Shown: positions 25,899-35,182, counted from the first letter of the stretch. The stretch: 64,000 nt of DNA from Nafulsella turpanensis ZLM-10 (GCF_000346615.1 NZ_ANNU01000019.1:1-64000), one strand, 5' to 3'. The notes: generated by a model from the sequence alone, not told the origin. Made by a program: numbers and translations.

Positions 25899-25929
25899 AA
25901 AAAAGGTTCGGGATAAAAATCCCGAACCT
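25899..25929 (-). terminator. Terminator after the siderophore receptor
   Basis: Minus-strand AGGTTCGGGAT, loop TTTT, ATCCCGAACCT (25929-25904), then six Ts. A perfect 11-bp stem. Confidence 0.85.
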
Positions 25930-25964
25930 CCTAAATAGGCTGTCCGTGGACGGTTTAAAAGCTA

Positions 25965-28325
25965 TTAAAGGTCCACAATCATTGAAAGATTAAATGATCT
26001 GCCTTTTCCTTTAGCATAATAAGTAGGCGCTACATACCACTGTCCACGTGCCGGAAAATAGTCTTCATTGAAGAGGTTTTCAATGCCAACATTTATGGTG
26101 GTGCTGCTATTGAGTTTATAGCTTGTTGAGAAATTCACTAACTGGTAAGGTTCGATAGGCCCTTCATATACATTGTAGGTGCCTCCTTCATTTGCCTCAA
26201 ACCTTTCTCTTTTCCCGAATCCGGTGTATTGGAGATTAAAGCCAAGCTTATTATCAATCACCTGGTACCTTACATAAGCAGTTAATTTTGGAGGCGTTAT
26301 TCTTTCTCCTCCAAGAAAAGCATCCGCAGGGTCTTTAAATGAGCCATTGTCATCTTTATCCATCTTACCTTCTACATAGGCATAGGCAGCACCTAAGGTG
26401 AGGTTTTTACGAACAGCAACATCAGCAATAGCTTCAAAGCCATAAATCTTTTCAGGACTACGCATTACTTCAAAAGCCTGTGTTTCTGTGTTGAAACGCC
26501 CACTGGCTCCAAGTTCAGAGGTGCTGATAAAACCAACCCCTTCAAATTTAAATTTATTGAACCTGCTGGTAAAGCCTGCCTCATAGTTATTCACAATAAC
26601 CGCTTCGGTATTTATTTGCTGCATATTATCCACGGTAGCTGCACGTAACATTCTTCCTACATCTGCTACACTGAAACCCTGTGAGAAACTCACATAAGGA
26701 GTGAATTTTTCATAGCGGTTGAATTTTAAACCAGCATTCACTAAGAACGCATTGTAGGCAAGTTCGCCTCCCTTTACAGCAAAGCTAACGGTATCTCCTG
26801 TTTTTTTATCAATGGAAGGTAGGGTGCTATAATCCTCAACTGCAATGTTTACCTTTTCCGCACGAAAACCACCTTTAAAAGTAAGGGATTCTAAAAGGTT
26901 TAATTTCAGCTGGGCAAAAGGTGCTAAATTCACCATGTTCATATCCGGCACCCAGATTCTTCCATCTACAAGGGGTTGGGAGGTTACATCATTTAAGGCA
27001 TCCATACCGTAAGTTACATCTCCCTCAATTGCTGATGATATAGTATAAGGCGTGGTAAAGGAAACTCTGGCGCCTTTTTTATTGGACATAATTCTGGATT
27101 GTCCACCCCCAATAAAACTCATTGAATGGAAGAATACGTTATCTACGGACTGATAATAAACATCAGCCGTATAATGGCTGTTTAAAAAGGCGTTCTCTCC
27201 GGTGAACTGGAGGTTGAGGTTGTGATTTGCCCGAACGCCCGGAGGAACACCCTGTGGCTCACCGAGTACACCTGTAGTTTTCAGCTTTTTGGAATAATCA
27301 CCATATAGCGGAACATAATTCGTTTTCTGCTGACTGCTGTAAAAGTTATAAGTAAGCTGTAGGCGGTGCAATGGGGTAAAATGGTAGCCTAGCTTTGCAA
27401 ATCCGTTATAAGAATCTGTTTCACCTAAGCCATAGGTGGGTGACAGTACATCTCCTTCTGCATCTTTTAACTCTCCTGTTTGGTCAAATACGCCACTTAC
27501 TACATAATCGAAATTTTTTACTTTTCCGTAGAAAGTCTGACTTAGGCGAGCACCCGTGCTGTTGCTGCTGTTAACCAGTGACCCGTTTACTCCCAGAGAA
27601 GTTCTGGAAGAGAAAGGCTTTTGCAGGTTCGGGGTTCTGGTGATGTAGTTAATCAATCCCCCTGCTGCACCATTACCGTATATCGCTGTAGCGCCTTTCA
27701 CCACTTCTATTCGCTGTATAATATCCGGGTCAAGTGCACGTAAATCCACACCACCATTTCTTAATGGGGTAGATTGCGGAACACCATCCACCATCACCAG
27801 CATAGGTCTCCCCCGTAAGGTTTGTCCCCAGTTACTGGCTGTACCTGAACTTGGTCCCATGCCCGGAACCTGAGAAGCCAAAATATCAACAATATTGTTG
27901 GTGAAGGTCATGTTCTCTTCGATGGACTTTCTGGTTAAGATGGTGACGGAGGAAGGAACTTCCCTTAGCTTTTCGGAAGTACGGCTAGCAGAAACCACGA
28001 CTTCACTTAAATTCATGGTTTGCTCAGCTAGCTGAATGGTAACTTCCTTTGTGTTGCCGGCAGTAATACTTACACTTACTTCTTTTCCTTCATATCCGAC
28101 AGCAGAAGCTAAGATAGTGTGTGTGCCAGCTTTTATGTTCTGGATAATAAACTGACCCTGCTCATCTGCATTTACCCCGGTAGAGGTTCCTTTGATCAGG
28201 ATGTTCCCAAAGGGAACAGGTTGATTGTTTGTGGAGAGGAGTCTCCCTTTTAGCACTCCATTCTGTGCCTGTACTTGTATTACAAGAAACAGCAAGACGA
28301 TTAGTGGGAGTAAAACTTTTTTCAT
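25965..28325 (-). CDS. TonB-dependent siderophore receptor
   Basis: 786 aa. Signal peptide 1-20, a CarboxypepD_reg-like domain (KGRLLSTNNQPVPFGNILIKG), the TonB box LSEVVVSASRT, a plug with VTILTRKSIEEN and GNGAAGGLINYITRTPN, and a 22-strand barrel ending IENLFNEDYFPARGQWY...GRSFNLSMIVDL. The closing pattern is that of ferric-siderophore (FhuE/FepA-like) receptors. A Fur-box-like operator lies 72-94 bp upstream of the ATG, and PepSY reductase genes lie upstream on the same strand, which supports iron uptake. Ligand unknown. Confidence 0.92.
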   Translation of the reverse strand: MKKVLLPLIVLLFLVIQVQAQNGVLKGRLLSTNNQPVPFGNILIKGTSTGVNADEQGQFIIQNIKAGTHTILASAVGYEGKEVSVSITAGNTKEVTIQLAEQTMNLSEVVVSASRTSEKLREVPSSVTILTRKSIEENMTFTNNIVDILASQVPGMGPSSGTASNWGQTLRGRPMLVMVDGVPQSTPLRNGGVDLRALDPDIIQRIEVVKGATAIYGNGAAGGLINYITRTPNLQKPFSSRTSLGVNGSLVNSSNSTGARLSQTFYGKVKNFDYVVSGVFDQTGELKDAEGDVLSPTYGLGETDSYNGFAKLGYHFTPLHRLQLTYNFYSSQQKTNYVPLYGDYSKKLKTTGVLGEPQGVPPGVRANHNLNLQFTGENAFLNSHYTADVYYQSVDNVFFHSMSFIGGGQSRIMSNKKGARVSFTTPYTISSAIEGDVTYGMDALNDVTSQPLVDGRIWVPDMNMVNLAPFAQLKLNLLESLTFKGGFRAEKVNIAVEDYSTLPSIDKKTGDTVSFAVKGGELAYNAFLVNAGLKFNRYEKFTPYVSFSQGFSVADVGRMLRAATVDNMQQINTEAVIVNNYEAGFTSRFNKFKFEGVGFISTSELGASGRFNTETQAFEVMRSPEKIYGFEAIADVAVRKNLTLGAAYAYVEGKMDKDDNGSFKDPADAFLGGERITPPKLTAYVRYQVIDNKLGFNLQYTGFGKRERFEANEGGTYNVYEGPIEPYQLVNFSTSYKLNSSTTINVGIENLFNEDYFPARGQWYVAPTYYAKGKGRSFNLSMIVDL

Positions 28326-28396
28326 TGTTTTTATTTAGATTGATTACAAATAAATTGCAGGGGCAAAATTAGAAGTGGAAAAACTAAATCAAAACA

Positions 28397-28419
28397 TTAT
28401 TTAGAATTATTTTAAATAA
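28397..28419. promoter_or_regulatory. Fur-box-like operator A
   Basis: A 23-bp AT-rich imperfect palindrome of the form TTATTTA-n9-TAAATAA. In reverse orientation it matches operator B (29626-29648) at 21 of 23 positions. It lies between the PepSY gene end and the receptor start. Confidence 0.6.
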
Positions 28420-28422
28420 GCT

Positions 28423-28989
28423 TCAGGCGACACTATGGCCGACACGTGGTTTTGAGGGGGAACTATGGGGGGAGTGGGGCCTTTTTGCAGGTCGTAAGCG
28501 CCAGATAAAGAATCCTGAGATAGCCAGAATACCCGGAAATATTCCAAAGAAGCAGTAGACTATTTTAAGGCCTAACCCTCCATAATCACCAAAGTGCAGG
28601 GGTTTAAGAATAGTCACGGTCCGAGCATACCAAGGAAGATTCCGCAGAAAGCGGGTTGAGGCTATCTCACCTGTTGTGGTGTTTATCTGTATGTTACTGT
28701 AGTTGAATCCATAAAAGGCGGGGTCAGATTCAAACCTTCCCAGGATGGTAAGCTTTCCATCGGCACTTTTCGGAAAAAGCAGGTAATTTATGTCGAATGC
28801 AGGAAACTCTCTTTCGACCTTTTTCAGAGCGGCATCAATAGAAATAGAGACTGAGGGACTTTGGATCTCAGGTTTTCCTCCTGAAGGGAAAGCGCCTTGT
28901 ACAATGGTAAAGGCGATATAGGTTCCGGTTATACTGATGAACAAATTAAAAACAAGACTCCACACGCCTACAATTCTGTGTAAACTCAA
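28423..28989 (-). CDS. PepSY-associated TM protein, C-terminal half (frameshifted)
   Basis: 188 aa frame opening with TTG. It carries LHRIVGVWSLVFNLFISITGTYIAF (TM helix with His), a PepSY-type periplasmic part, and a final TM segment (IVYCFFGIFPGILAISGFFIW) followed by a proline/serine tail. It is the continuation of the frame at 28986-29537 after a -1 shift on a T8 run. An intact protein would be about 371 aa, the normal length for PepSY-TM siderophore/iron reductases, which pass electrons through membrane haem to release iron. Confidence 0.8.
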   Translation of the reverse strand: MSLHRIVGVWSLVFNLFISITGTYIAFTIVQGAFPSGGKPEIQSPSVSISIDAALKKVEREFPAFDINYLLFPKSADGKLTILGRFESDPAFYGFNYSNIQINTTTGEIASTRFLRNLPWYARTVTILKPLHFGDYGGLGLKIVYCFFGIFPGILAISGFFIWRLRPAKRPHSPHSSPSKPRVGHSVA

Positions 28990-29537
28990 AAAAAAGAGCG
29001 TCTGCTCACTAATGATATTTTCTGCTTGAAGGTAAGTACTTTTACAATAGACTTCCGGTAGAGCATAAAGCCGGTGATTGAAAGTACAATAAGGGCAACT
29101 CCTAAAAGAAGTACTACTATTTTACCTACCGTACCGGATAAAAGCATATAATGCAGTTCTAGTAAAACATGTACAAGTCGTTGGTCTGCCCGTTCTACTT
29201 CCGCTATAAGCGCCCCCGTTTCTGGGTGTGAAAAAATCCATTTTCGGGTCTTTCCTTTCCTCAATTCATACTTCAATGCCTGATCTGCTTCCTCAGGAAG
29301 GTCAGGTATCCGGATGTCATAGTCAGGATATAATTTCCTGATGTGCTCAAAGGAATTGTCAATAAAAAGTGCAGCAGCAGGCTGTTCCAGAGTAGTCTCA
29401 GTGGAGAATTGTGCATGATCGATTTCGTGGTGAAATACCAGGATCGATCCTGTAATGCTGGAAATCAGGAGGAGTACTCCTGCTACTAATCCTATCCAGT
29501 GATGGAGAGAAAATGTTCTTTTAATCCGTTTTTTCAA
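28986..29537 (-). CDS. PepSY-associated TM protein, N-terminal half (frameshifted)
   Basis: 183 aa. The first TM helix follows LHHWIGLVAG, with FHHEIDH, a PepSY domain, and a second helix (IVVLLLGVALIVLSITGFMLYRK). The frame ends ...SRRSFF at a TGA immediately after eight Ts (minus strand; plus 28988-28995 are As). Inserting one T, or a -1 slip, joins it to LSLHRIVGVW of the next frame. The operator B copy lies about 90 bp upstream, matching iron control. It is either a slippage-expressed gene, a recent pseudogene, or a homopolymer miscall. Confidence 0.82.
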   Translation of the reverse strand: MKKRIKRTFSLHHWIGLVAGVLLLISSITGSILVFHHEIDHAQFSTETTLEQPAAALFIDNSFEHIRKLYPDYDIRIPDLPEEADQALKYELRKGKTRKWIFSHPETGALIAEVERADQRLVHVLLELHYMLLSGTVGKIVVLLLGVALIVLSITGFMLYRKSIVKVLTFKQKISLVSRRSFF

Positions 29538-29625
29538 TATCCTGTCTTTAGTTTTTCTTTTCCTCCTAATAAAAGTAAAAGGGCAGAAGGCGTAAAACTA
29601 AATAGGAAAACAAAAGAATCAAAGC

Positions 29626-29648
29626 TTATTTAAAATCATTCTTAATAA
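29626..29648. promoter_or_regulatory. Fur-box-like operator B
   Basis: A 23-bp AT-rich site of the form TTATTTAAAAT-c-ATTcTTAATAA, 90 bp upstream of the PepSY gene. It is nearly identical to operator A read in the opposite direction. Confidence 0.6.
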
Positions 29649-29858
29649 CTGAAAAGGCTTTTATCTTTTCATAATGGAGCAATGAGTATTTTCTATATTA
29701 GAACTTTTTTCATTAACAGACGAGGGCCTTCATTACTCAACAGTATCTTTCCTATTGGTTTTGAAATGTGAATTAGTAAACAAACAGACGGATAAAATTC
29801 TATCGCTTTGTAAGTTTAATATTTACAAATAAAACAGCAGTCTGTAATGTAAAGCCAC

Positions 29859-30236
29859 TTAAATCCTGGATGTTAAATGCTCAAATCGGTTGGCGTTAAC
29901 CCGTCGATAACCCATTCCTGCCTGAAATAGAAGTAGTTTCGATAAATTCATTTCAAGCTTAACATTCGGCTCAATAATTCCGAAGCCGGGAGAGTTAAAA
30001 GTGTTGCCATGATCTCCATCCGGATCAATTAAAAATTCGTTACTGGTGCCAAGGCCACATACTGAAGATACGATAAAATGAATTGGTTCATTAGAGTTGA
30101 ATACATAGCCAAGAAGAATTCCTCTATAACCATATCCTACTCCCATCCGCTGGTTTGGGTAATCGATTAGCTGACCACCTTCATCTGCACAATCTGCCAG
30201 AATTCTGAGTAAATCCTTCTTAGCATCGCTATGGTT
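29859..30236 (-). pseudogene. Remnant of an outer-membrane beta-barrel protein
   Basis: An open stretch (first ATG at 30146, open back to about 30236 with no start) encodes a piece like Bacteroidota outer-membrane barrels: GVGYGYRGILLGYVFNSNEPIHF, PGFGIIEPNVKLEMNLSKLL and GMGYRRVN. Homologues of this sort have a signal peptide and many more strands before this part; here they are missing, and the piece ends early at HLTSRI. I read it as a decayed gene beside the iron block. Confidence 0.5.
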
Positions 30237-30345
30237 ATGCAGATCTCAACTACTTAAGAAAAATAACTATCCATCAATTTTAACGACATCATTTATAAAT
30301 AGCGGGTATGGTAATATTTACAGAGGATCTGGTTTGCCGGAAAAG

Positions 30346-31404
30346 TCAGCTCGTTTTCTTACTGTGATTTGATGACAGAGACTTTATAATACTTATACAC
30401 ATTCCCAGTAGCACAATGCCAAATAAAGCAAGTGCTACATAAAAGGCCACCTTCGGTGCTGCTGTCAGGAAGGAAATGGAAAGTACCTTAAATAACAGAT
30501 GAGTCGCAGCAGCGTATCCTCCGATACAAAAAACAAGTGCCCAGTAAGTGGGGGTGTAGGTAAGCTTTTCCTTTTTTATTCCGTACTTCCATATTTCGAG
30601 CAGAATGATAAAAGGAATCCACCAGCTGGCCGTGGCCCAGGCTAAAAGGCTAATCCATTCAATCACTGGTTCAATACCAGTAAAACCGCTACTGCTGTTA
30701 ATGTTCTGAAGGAGAACAGCTCCTGCAAGAGTGGTGATTCCTACAGCTCCCTCATTTATCCAGTAGGGTGGTGTTATTTCTTTTGGCTTGGCTGGGAAAA
30801 AGGTAAGGCGGTAAAAAATCAGCGTAATCAGGATGAGGTAGAGAAAAATCCCCAGGGTGTAAAGGCAGAGAGTAAGAAAAATTACCTGCTCCTTTGGGAT
30901 GGATAAGTGTTTAGCCAGCAGAGTGCCATGTATAGCCAAAGCCTGTGTAGATACGACTATTAAAAGCCACACCCCACTCATTCCTTTTTCCAGCGAAGGT
31001 TTTTCAGATTGAGTAGTGACCGACATTAAGAAGGAATACATCAGTAAAATCCATATGCCGAGACTACACCAAAACAGGATGCTTCCGGTCGTGTAAGCTT
31101 GTTGGAGCTTTACGTATTGTATTCCAAGGATGGAGGTAGCTGCTATGAAGGATAAAAAGCCGGCTCCTTTTTTAAAAGATTTTAAATCTTTTAAAAAAGG
31201 ATGGGTAAAAAACAGCAGGCGGGCAAGAAGCATAAGCAGGAGGATACCATAAACAACATTATTCACCCAGAACAAAGAATCGCTTAAAGTGGGAAGTTTT
31301 AGAAAGTCTGCCCCTATAGATAAAATGCCTACTGACATCGGTAAAGTAAAGTAGGCAGGAGAAAGCATCTGTACTTCCTTTTTTAAAGCCTGAAAAAAAT
31401 CCAT
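30346..31404 (-). CDS. TDT/SLAC1 family transporter (tellurite-resistance/dicarboxylate type)
   Basis: 352 aa with about ten predicted hydrophobic segments. The start MLSPAYFTLPMSVGILSIGADFL matches the opening helix of the tellurite-resistance/dicarboxylate (TDT, TehA/SLAC1) family. These are anion channels or C4-dicarboxylate/sulfite exporters; the substrate here is unknown. Lysine and serine-rich tail. It is separated from the iron genes by the barrel remnant and has no visible Fur-like site. Confidence 0.78.
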   Translation of the reverse strand: MDFFQALKKEVQMLSPAYFTLPMSVGILSIGADFLKLPTLSDSLFWVNNVVYGILLLMLLARLLFFTHPFLKDLKSFKKGAGFLSFIAATSILGIQYVKLQQAYTTGSILFWCSLGIWILLMYSFLMSVTTQSEKPSLEKGMSGVWLLIVVSTQALAIHGTLLAKHLSIPKEQVIFLTLCLYTLGIFLYLILITLIFYRLTFFPAKPKEITPPYWINEGAVGITTLAGAVLLQNINSSSGFTGIEPVIEWISLLAWATASWWIPFIILLEIWKYGIKKEKLTYTPTYWALVFCIGGYAAATHLLFKVLSISFLTAAPKVAFYVALALFGIVLLGMCISIIKSLSSNHSKKTS

Positions 31405-31728
31405 TTATGTTTCTATTATTTATGTTGGTGAATATAGCTAAATGCCTCACATAAATTCCTGTCAACTTTTAGCACAGGAAAAAGTAGTCCTGTAGCAACG
31501 GCAGCTGTTTAACAGGTAAGTTCTAAAAAGAAGCTCCCTTGTTTGCTAACCGGCAGTTAAACTCCTTGTTTTATCCCGGACAAGGTGGTTAGACAGGGGG
31601 CGATGTTAGAAAGAGATTAATCCTGTGGCTCTCATTCCGTAACAGAATGACTGAAGTGAAGGATACGTCCTCACTATCAGTGAGATAAAAAAACATTTTC
31701 CCATCATTTGCCTTTGAAACTATGACAA
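31405..31728. other. Intergenic region
   Basis: Divergent promoter region between the TDT gene and a small secreted protein. I find no clear promoter boxes and no gene. Confidence 0.4.
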
Positions 31729-32154
31729 ATGTTAATTACCTTCCATCGCATGAGAGAAGTAAGCTTATTAATGTTTTTCCTGTCAGTAACCCTGGCCGTC
31801 TCCGCACAGGAATTAAAGAAGTTTGAACATAGCCATTATGTGGCTACGAAAGGAGAAGTGGTGGAATATGATACCGCCATGGTGATGAACATCGAAGAAG
31901 TAAGGAGGCAGTTTGAAATAGAGCAACGTAAAGACAGGTTAATTGATAGTCTTCAAAACCTGGTTCTGCGAAAAGAGGAAAATGTTCCTGCAGTAGCAGA
32001 TGCGCCAGAACAGCAGCTTTTTGACAGGATAGAGAAAATAGAAAAAACGGTGGACAGAATAGCAGAAAAGAAACCGCACTGGACCATGAATCCGCTCTTG
32101 TGGTTAAGCGTGGGCTTGATTGCTGGGGTGTATTTAGTAGACCCGCCCAATTAG
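31729..32154 (+). CDS. Small exported coiled-coil/TM protein, unknown
   Basis: 141 aa (134 aa if the ATG at 31750 is used; both leave a signal peptide ending SAQ). The mature part is charged and helical (IEEVRRQFEIEQRKDRLIDSL and LFDRIEKIEKTVDRIAEKK), likely a coiled coil, and ends in one hydrophobic helix (NPLLWLSVGLIAGVYLV). No family recognised. It may be a periplasmic protein tethered by its C-terminus. Confidence 0.6.
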   Translation: MLITFHRMREVSLLMFFLSVTLAVSAQELKKFEHSHYVATKGEVVEYDTAMVMNIEEVRRQFEIEQRKDRLIDSLQNLVLRKEENVPAVADAPEQQLFDRIEKIEKTVDRIAEKKPHWTMNPLLWLSVGLIAGVYLVDPPN

Positions 32155-32276
32155 AAAAAGAAAGCCTCCTTCTATCAGAGCCTGAGGAATAGTAATATTA
32201 TCTTATGTTGATAAAGGAAAGGGGCTGCCCCTGAGGAGGCTCGCCTGTATTATTGGCTATTAATCTGCTTACTGCA

Positions 32277-32600
32277 ATGAAATACCCGTTATACCTTATT
32301 TTAATTTTTCTTCTGGGCCTGAGTGCCTGTACCGAAGAAGATATTACCACTAACTGCGTGGATGAAGTGCTGGAAGCTCAAGGCATGGTTCCATACCAGG
32401 GGCAGGATATTGGCTGCAAATTTTTCCTGAGTCTGTATGAATATGAAAGCCAGCAGTACTTCCTCCTTGGGAATGCCTGCGCGGATATGGTTGTTTATCC
32501 TACCGCTTGTAGCGGAAACCAGTTATGCAATAGTACAGCGGAATGTACCGAATTTTATGAGAATGCCCGTTACATAGGAATTGTAGGCATAGAGGAGTAG
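32277..32600 (+). CDS. Small cysteine-rich lipoprotein
   Basis: 107 aa from ATG 32277; an upstream in-frame TTG (32253) is less likely. The signal ends in LGLSAC, a good lipobox. The mature domain contains at least six Cys (TNCVDE, IGCKFF, NACADM, TACSGNQLC, AECTEF), which suggests disulfides. Function unknown. Confidence 0.65.
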   Translation: MKYPLYLILIFLLGLSACTEEDITTNCVDEVLEAQGMVPYQGQDIGCKFFLSLYEYESQQYFLLGNACADMVVYPTACSGNQLCNSTAECTEFYENARYIGIVGIEE

Positions 32601-32848
32601 GATCCAGTGCTTTTACCTAAGCCGGGAAGAGGAAAAACAATAAGGGTAAGAGAAAAAGAAAAGCTGCATGAGCATTATTTGCGGTGACTTAAACAATTCT
32701 TCTGCCGGAGGAGTATATAATTTGCGCAATAGAAAGTTAGTCAATATTGATATAAATTTTTGGAATAAACCTTCATGACAGGAGAAGGAGAGAGGTAAGG
32801 GGGGAGCAGAACCTGCGCTGTTGGTGAAAAACAACAAACCTCTTACAT

Positions 32849-33436
32849 ATGAAAAAATTAGTTACTCTCCTCCTTCTTCTCCTTCCTTTTATTTCCTTTG
32901 CCCAAAAGCTTAATATAAAGAGAGGAGTAGAAGTCGATACCCTCTACTATAGCCTTCATTTATCGGATGGACTGACGGGGCCTGAAAAGCAGCAGTTTGA
33001 GGCCGTCTTTGAAAGAGTTAAAACAAAATTTAATCAGTCTCGCCGTGATTTTATTTTGGTAAGAGTGGAGGAGGAAAGGCCTTTGAACCATATTACCATT
33101 ACCATTGATTCCATCTCCTATGCCACAAAAAGAGTGCAGAAGTGGGCAGTGGCAGGTAGTGCGGTAGGACTCATTTTAGTGCCTGCCGCTTTTATTAGTG
33201 CAGGATCTCCCCTTGTTTTATTTTTCTGGCTACAGCCAAAGAATAACAACTTTATGCGTTTTCAGGTAAGTGAAAACCTTTGGAAGAAGGTGGAGAATGG
33301 TGGAATAAAAGACTTTAGCCTGAAAACCAATGCCGGATGGTTCCGGTCGAGAGAAAAAATGATTCCTGCAAATTTTAAAGCCTTTGAAAAGAGAATAGCC
33401 AGGGTTTTTAAAAAATTAGACAGGCGGCTTAAATAA
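32849..33436 (+). CDS. Exported protein with one central TM segment, unknown
   Basis: 195 aa. Signal peptide (MKKLVTLLLLLLPFISFAQ), a mixed domain, a hydrophobic segment at about 110-135 (WAVAGSAVGLILVPAAFISAGSPLVLFFWL), then a basic C-terminus (EKRIARVFKKLDRRLK). No family recognised. It ends just before a strong shared hairpin (33456-33499). Confidence 0.65.
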   Translation: MKKLVTLLLLLLPFISFAQKLNIKRGVEVDTLYYSLHLSDGLTGPEKQQFEAVFERVKTKFNQSRRDFILVRVEEERPLNHITITIDSISYATKRVQKWAVAGSAVGLILVPAAFISAGSPLVLFFWLQPKNNNFMRFQVSENLWKKVENGGIKDFSLKTNAGWFRSREKMIPANFKAFEKRIARVFKKLDRRLK

Positions 33437-33455
33437 ATCCTTTTTAGGGATCGGG

Positions 33456-33499
33456 AAAAGCATAAAAAGCAGGGAATTATCCCTGCTTTTTATGCTTTT
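33456..33499. terminator. Bidirectional terminator with 20-bp perfect stem
   Basis: A 20-bp perfect stem (33456-33475 with 33480-33499) around the loop ATTA, with A/T-rich flanks on both sides. It serves the plus-strand gene ending at 33436 and the minus-strand gene ending at 33477. The right arm also encodes the last residues (about KQKHKKQG) of the latter. Confidence 0.85.
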
Positions 33500-33905
33500 G
33501 CTTTTTAACCTTCCTGCCCTTCTGTTTTTCACTTTCTTTTTCGTCTAGCTGAAAAGTGCCGGTCCTGACGATAAAATTCGGGCGCTTCTGGTCAAACTCA
33601 TCTACCTGTACCCATCGCCCGTCGAGCCGCTGAACCAGGAAGGCACCCGGGGGAATTTCCCGCCTGGCCCCACTGCATTTAAATGGGGGTGGCTGATGCC
33701 CGGGTGGACGGCCCGGGTACCAGATGCGGCAGCTGCCCGGTGGGGGCATATGGCCCGGAGGAATGCCTAAAGTATGCAGGGAGAGGCTTCCCTTTTTTTC
33801 TCCCTTTCCCGGGCCTGGCACAGGGGCAGGTGCCCGGGAGATAACTCGTGGCGCACAGCTTTCGAGCAGGGCTACTGCCAGAAGCGCTAATATTATTTTC
33901 TTCAT
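33477..33905 (-). CDS. Proline-rich lipoprotein
   Basis: 142 aa from ATG 33905; the earlier in-frame ATG (33983) would put 26 residues before the lipoprotein signal. Lipobox LLESC, then a Pro/Gly-rich stretch (PAPVPGPGKG, IPPGHMPPPG, PPGHQPPPFK) and a basic Lys-rich tail (KQKGRKVKKQKHKKQ). No enzyme motif. It is probably a surface or periplasmic structural lipoprotein. The stop lies inside the terminator hairpin. Confidence 0.65.
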   Translation of the reverse strand: MKKIILALLAVALLESCAPRVISRAPAPVPGPGKGEKKGSLSLHTLGIPPGHMPPPGSCRIWYPGRPPGHQPPPFKCSGARREIPPGAFLVQRLDGRWVQVDEFDQKRPNFIVRTGTFQLDEKESEKQKGRKVKKQKHKKQG

Positions 33906-34090
33906 AACCAAATATAATGGAAGGGCATGAAAAAACCTGTGCCCATAAAATACCAGGAGCAAAGAGGCATGTAAGATTAGCAACAGGAATAGTAAATCGC
34001 CAAGGCCTTTATCATGGACTTATACTTACTGCCGCGGCTATTAAAGATCATCATTCCTGAGATTATTATTCCTGCCGGAAAAATACTTCT

Positions 34091-34879
34091 TTACATAGCC
34101 CGGTGGTTTTTGGTGCCTTCTCTTAAGCCCTCATAGTTTGCAATGGCAAACTGGTCAATCTTTTCAGGTTCGAGGAAGTTTATTTTTATCTGTTCTTCCC
34201 TTTCCGGTCCGCCCAAAATAACATTCATCTTTTCATTCAACAGACCCTTGACAGATACTTTTGCCACCTCCTCAGGGCTATCCATTTGTCCCATTTTGGC
34301 CGTTTTCATCATGGGCGTATCGGTTGCAGAAGGATAAACTGTCATAACATGCAGAGGGTACTGGTGCAGTTCTCTTCGCATGGCATCGGAGAATTGTCCT
34401 ACTGCCGCCTTTGTAGCTGCATATACGCTGTAAAAGGGCATGGCGATATATCCGTAGCCGGAGGATATATTCATGATAGCACCTCCTTTACTCTTCATTA
34501 AAAGTGGAAGTGACTTTTTGGTGAGCAGGATAAGCCCGGTGAGGTTGATATTGATTTGATTAATAATATCTTCATCGCTTAATTCCGTTAGCAGGCCGGC
34601 ACTCACCACGCCGGCATTATTGATAAGGATATCCAGTTCATTCCACTCTCCCGATATTAGCTGTACAGCCTCCGTAAGCTCATCGGGCCTGGACATATTT
34701 GCCTGAATGGTAAGAAAATTTACCGATGGATATTCCTGTTTAAGCGCTTCCATTGGCTCCTTCCTTCGGCCAATTACGGCAATGTCCTGCACGCCCTGTT
34801 TGGTTAGCTCATGTATGATGGATTTTCCTATGCCGGCACTGCCGCCTGTTATAAGTACTTTTTTATTTTTCAATTCCAT
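34091..34879 (-). CDS. Short-chain dehydrogenase/reductase
   Basis: 262 aa classical SDR. TGGSAGIG (11-18), NNAG (87-90), catalytic S139/S140 (NISSG), Y153 and K157 (YAATK). GRRKE after beta-2 suggests NADP(H). Long C-terminal tail. It resembles the dlt-type/oxidoreductase SDRs often annotated generically; the substrate is unknown. Upstream are two tandem 15-bp repeats. Confidence 0.88.
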   Translation of the reverse strand: MELKNKKVLITGGSAGIGKSIIHELTKQGVQDIAVIGRRKEPMEALKQEYPSVNFLTIQANMSRPDELTEAVQLISGEWNELDILINNAGVVSAGLLTELSDEDIINQININLTGLILLTKKSLPLLMKSKGGAIMNISSGYGYIAMPFYSVYAATKAAVGQFSDAMRRELHQYPLHVMTVYPSATDTPMMKTAKMGQMDSPEEVAKVSVKGLLNEKMNVILGGPEREEQIKINFLEPEKIDQFAIANYEGLREGTKNHRAM

Positions 34880-34890
34880 TTATGTAGTAA

Positions 34891-34920
34891 TTTTTTAATT
34901 CTTTATTTTTTAATTCTTTA
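34891..34920. repeat. Two perfect 15-bp tandem repeats
   Basis: TTTTTTAATTCTTTA occurs twice head to tail just upstream of the SDR start codon. It is a probable slippage-prone promoter-region repeat. Confidence 0.8.
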
Positions 34921-35182
34921 TGATGTAACGGACTGTATTATAGATGGTTGTATGATTTTGTTTATGGCCAGGCGGCTGGCCTGCATAAACAAAGTACAGG
35001 CACTGTTAAACCCGCCAGCTGTTCCGGCGAAAAAGATTAAATCTGAGAGCGCTCCTGTTTCACCTTCTTAAGGCAGGCCCGGAGCTGCTTCGTGTCTTTG
35101 GCGGTTACTGCTTTTTTAACTCTCCGGCTACTCAGTCGTATAGAGAAACAAAGTATTTGAGCAGGAATAAAATATTTTTTTA

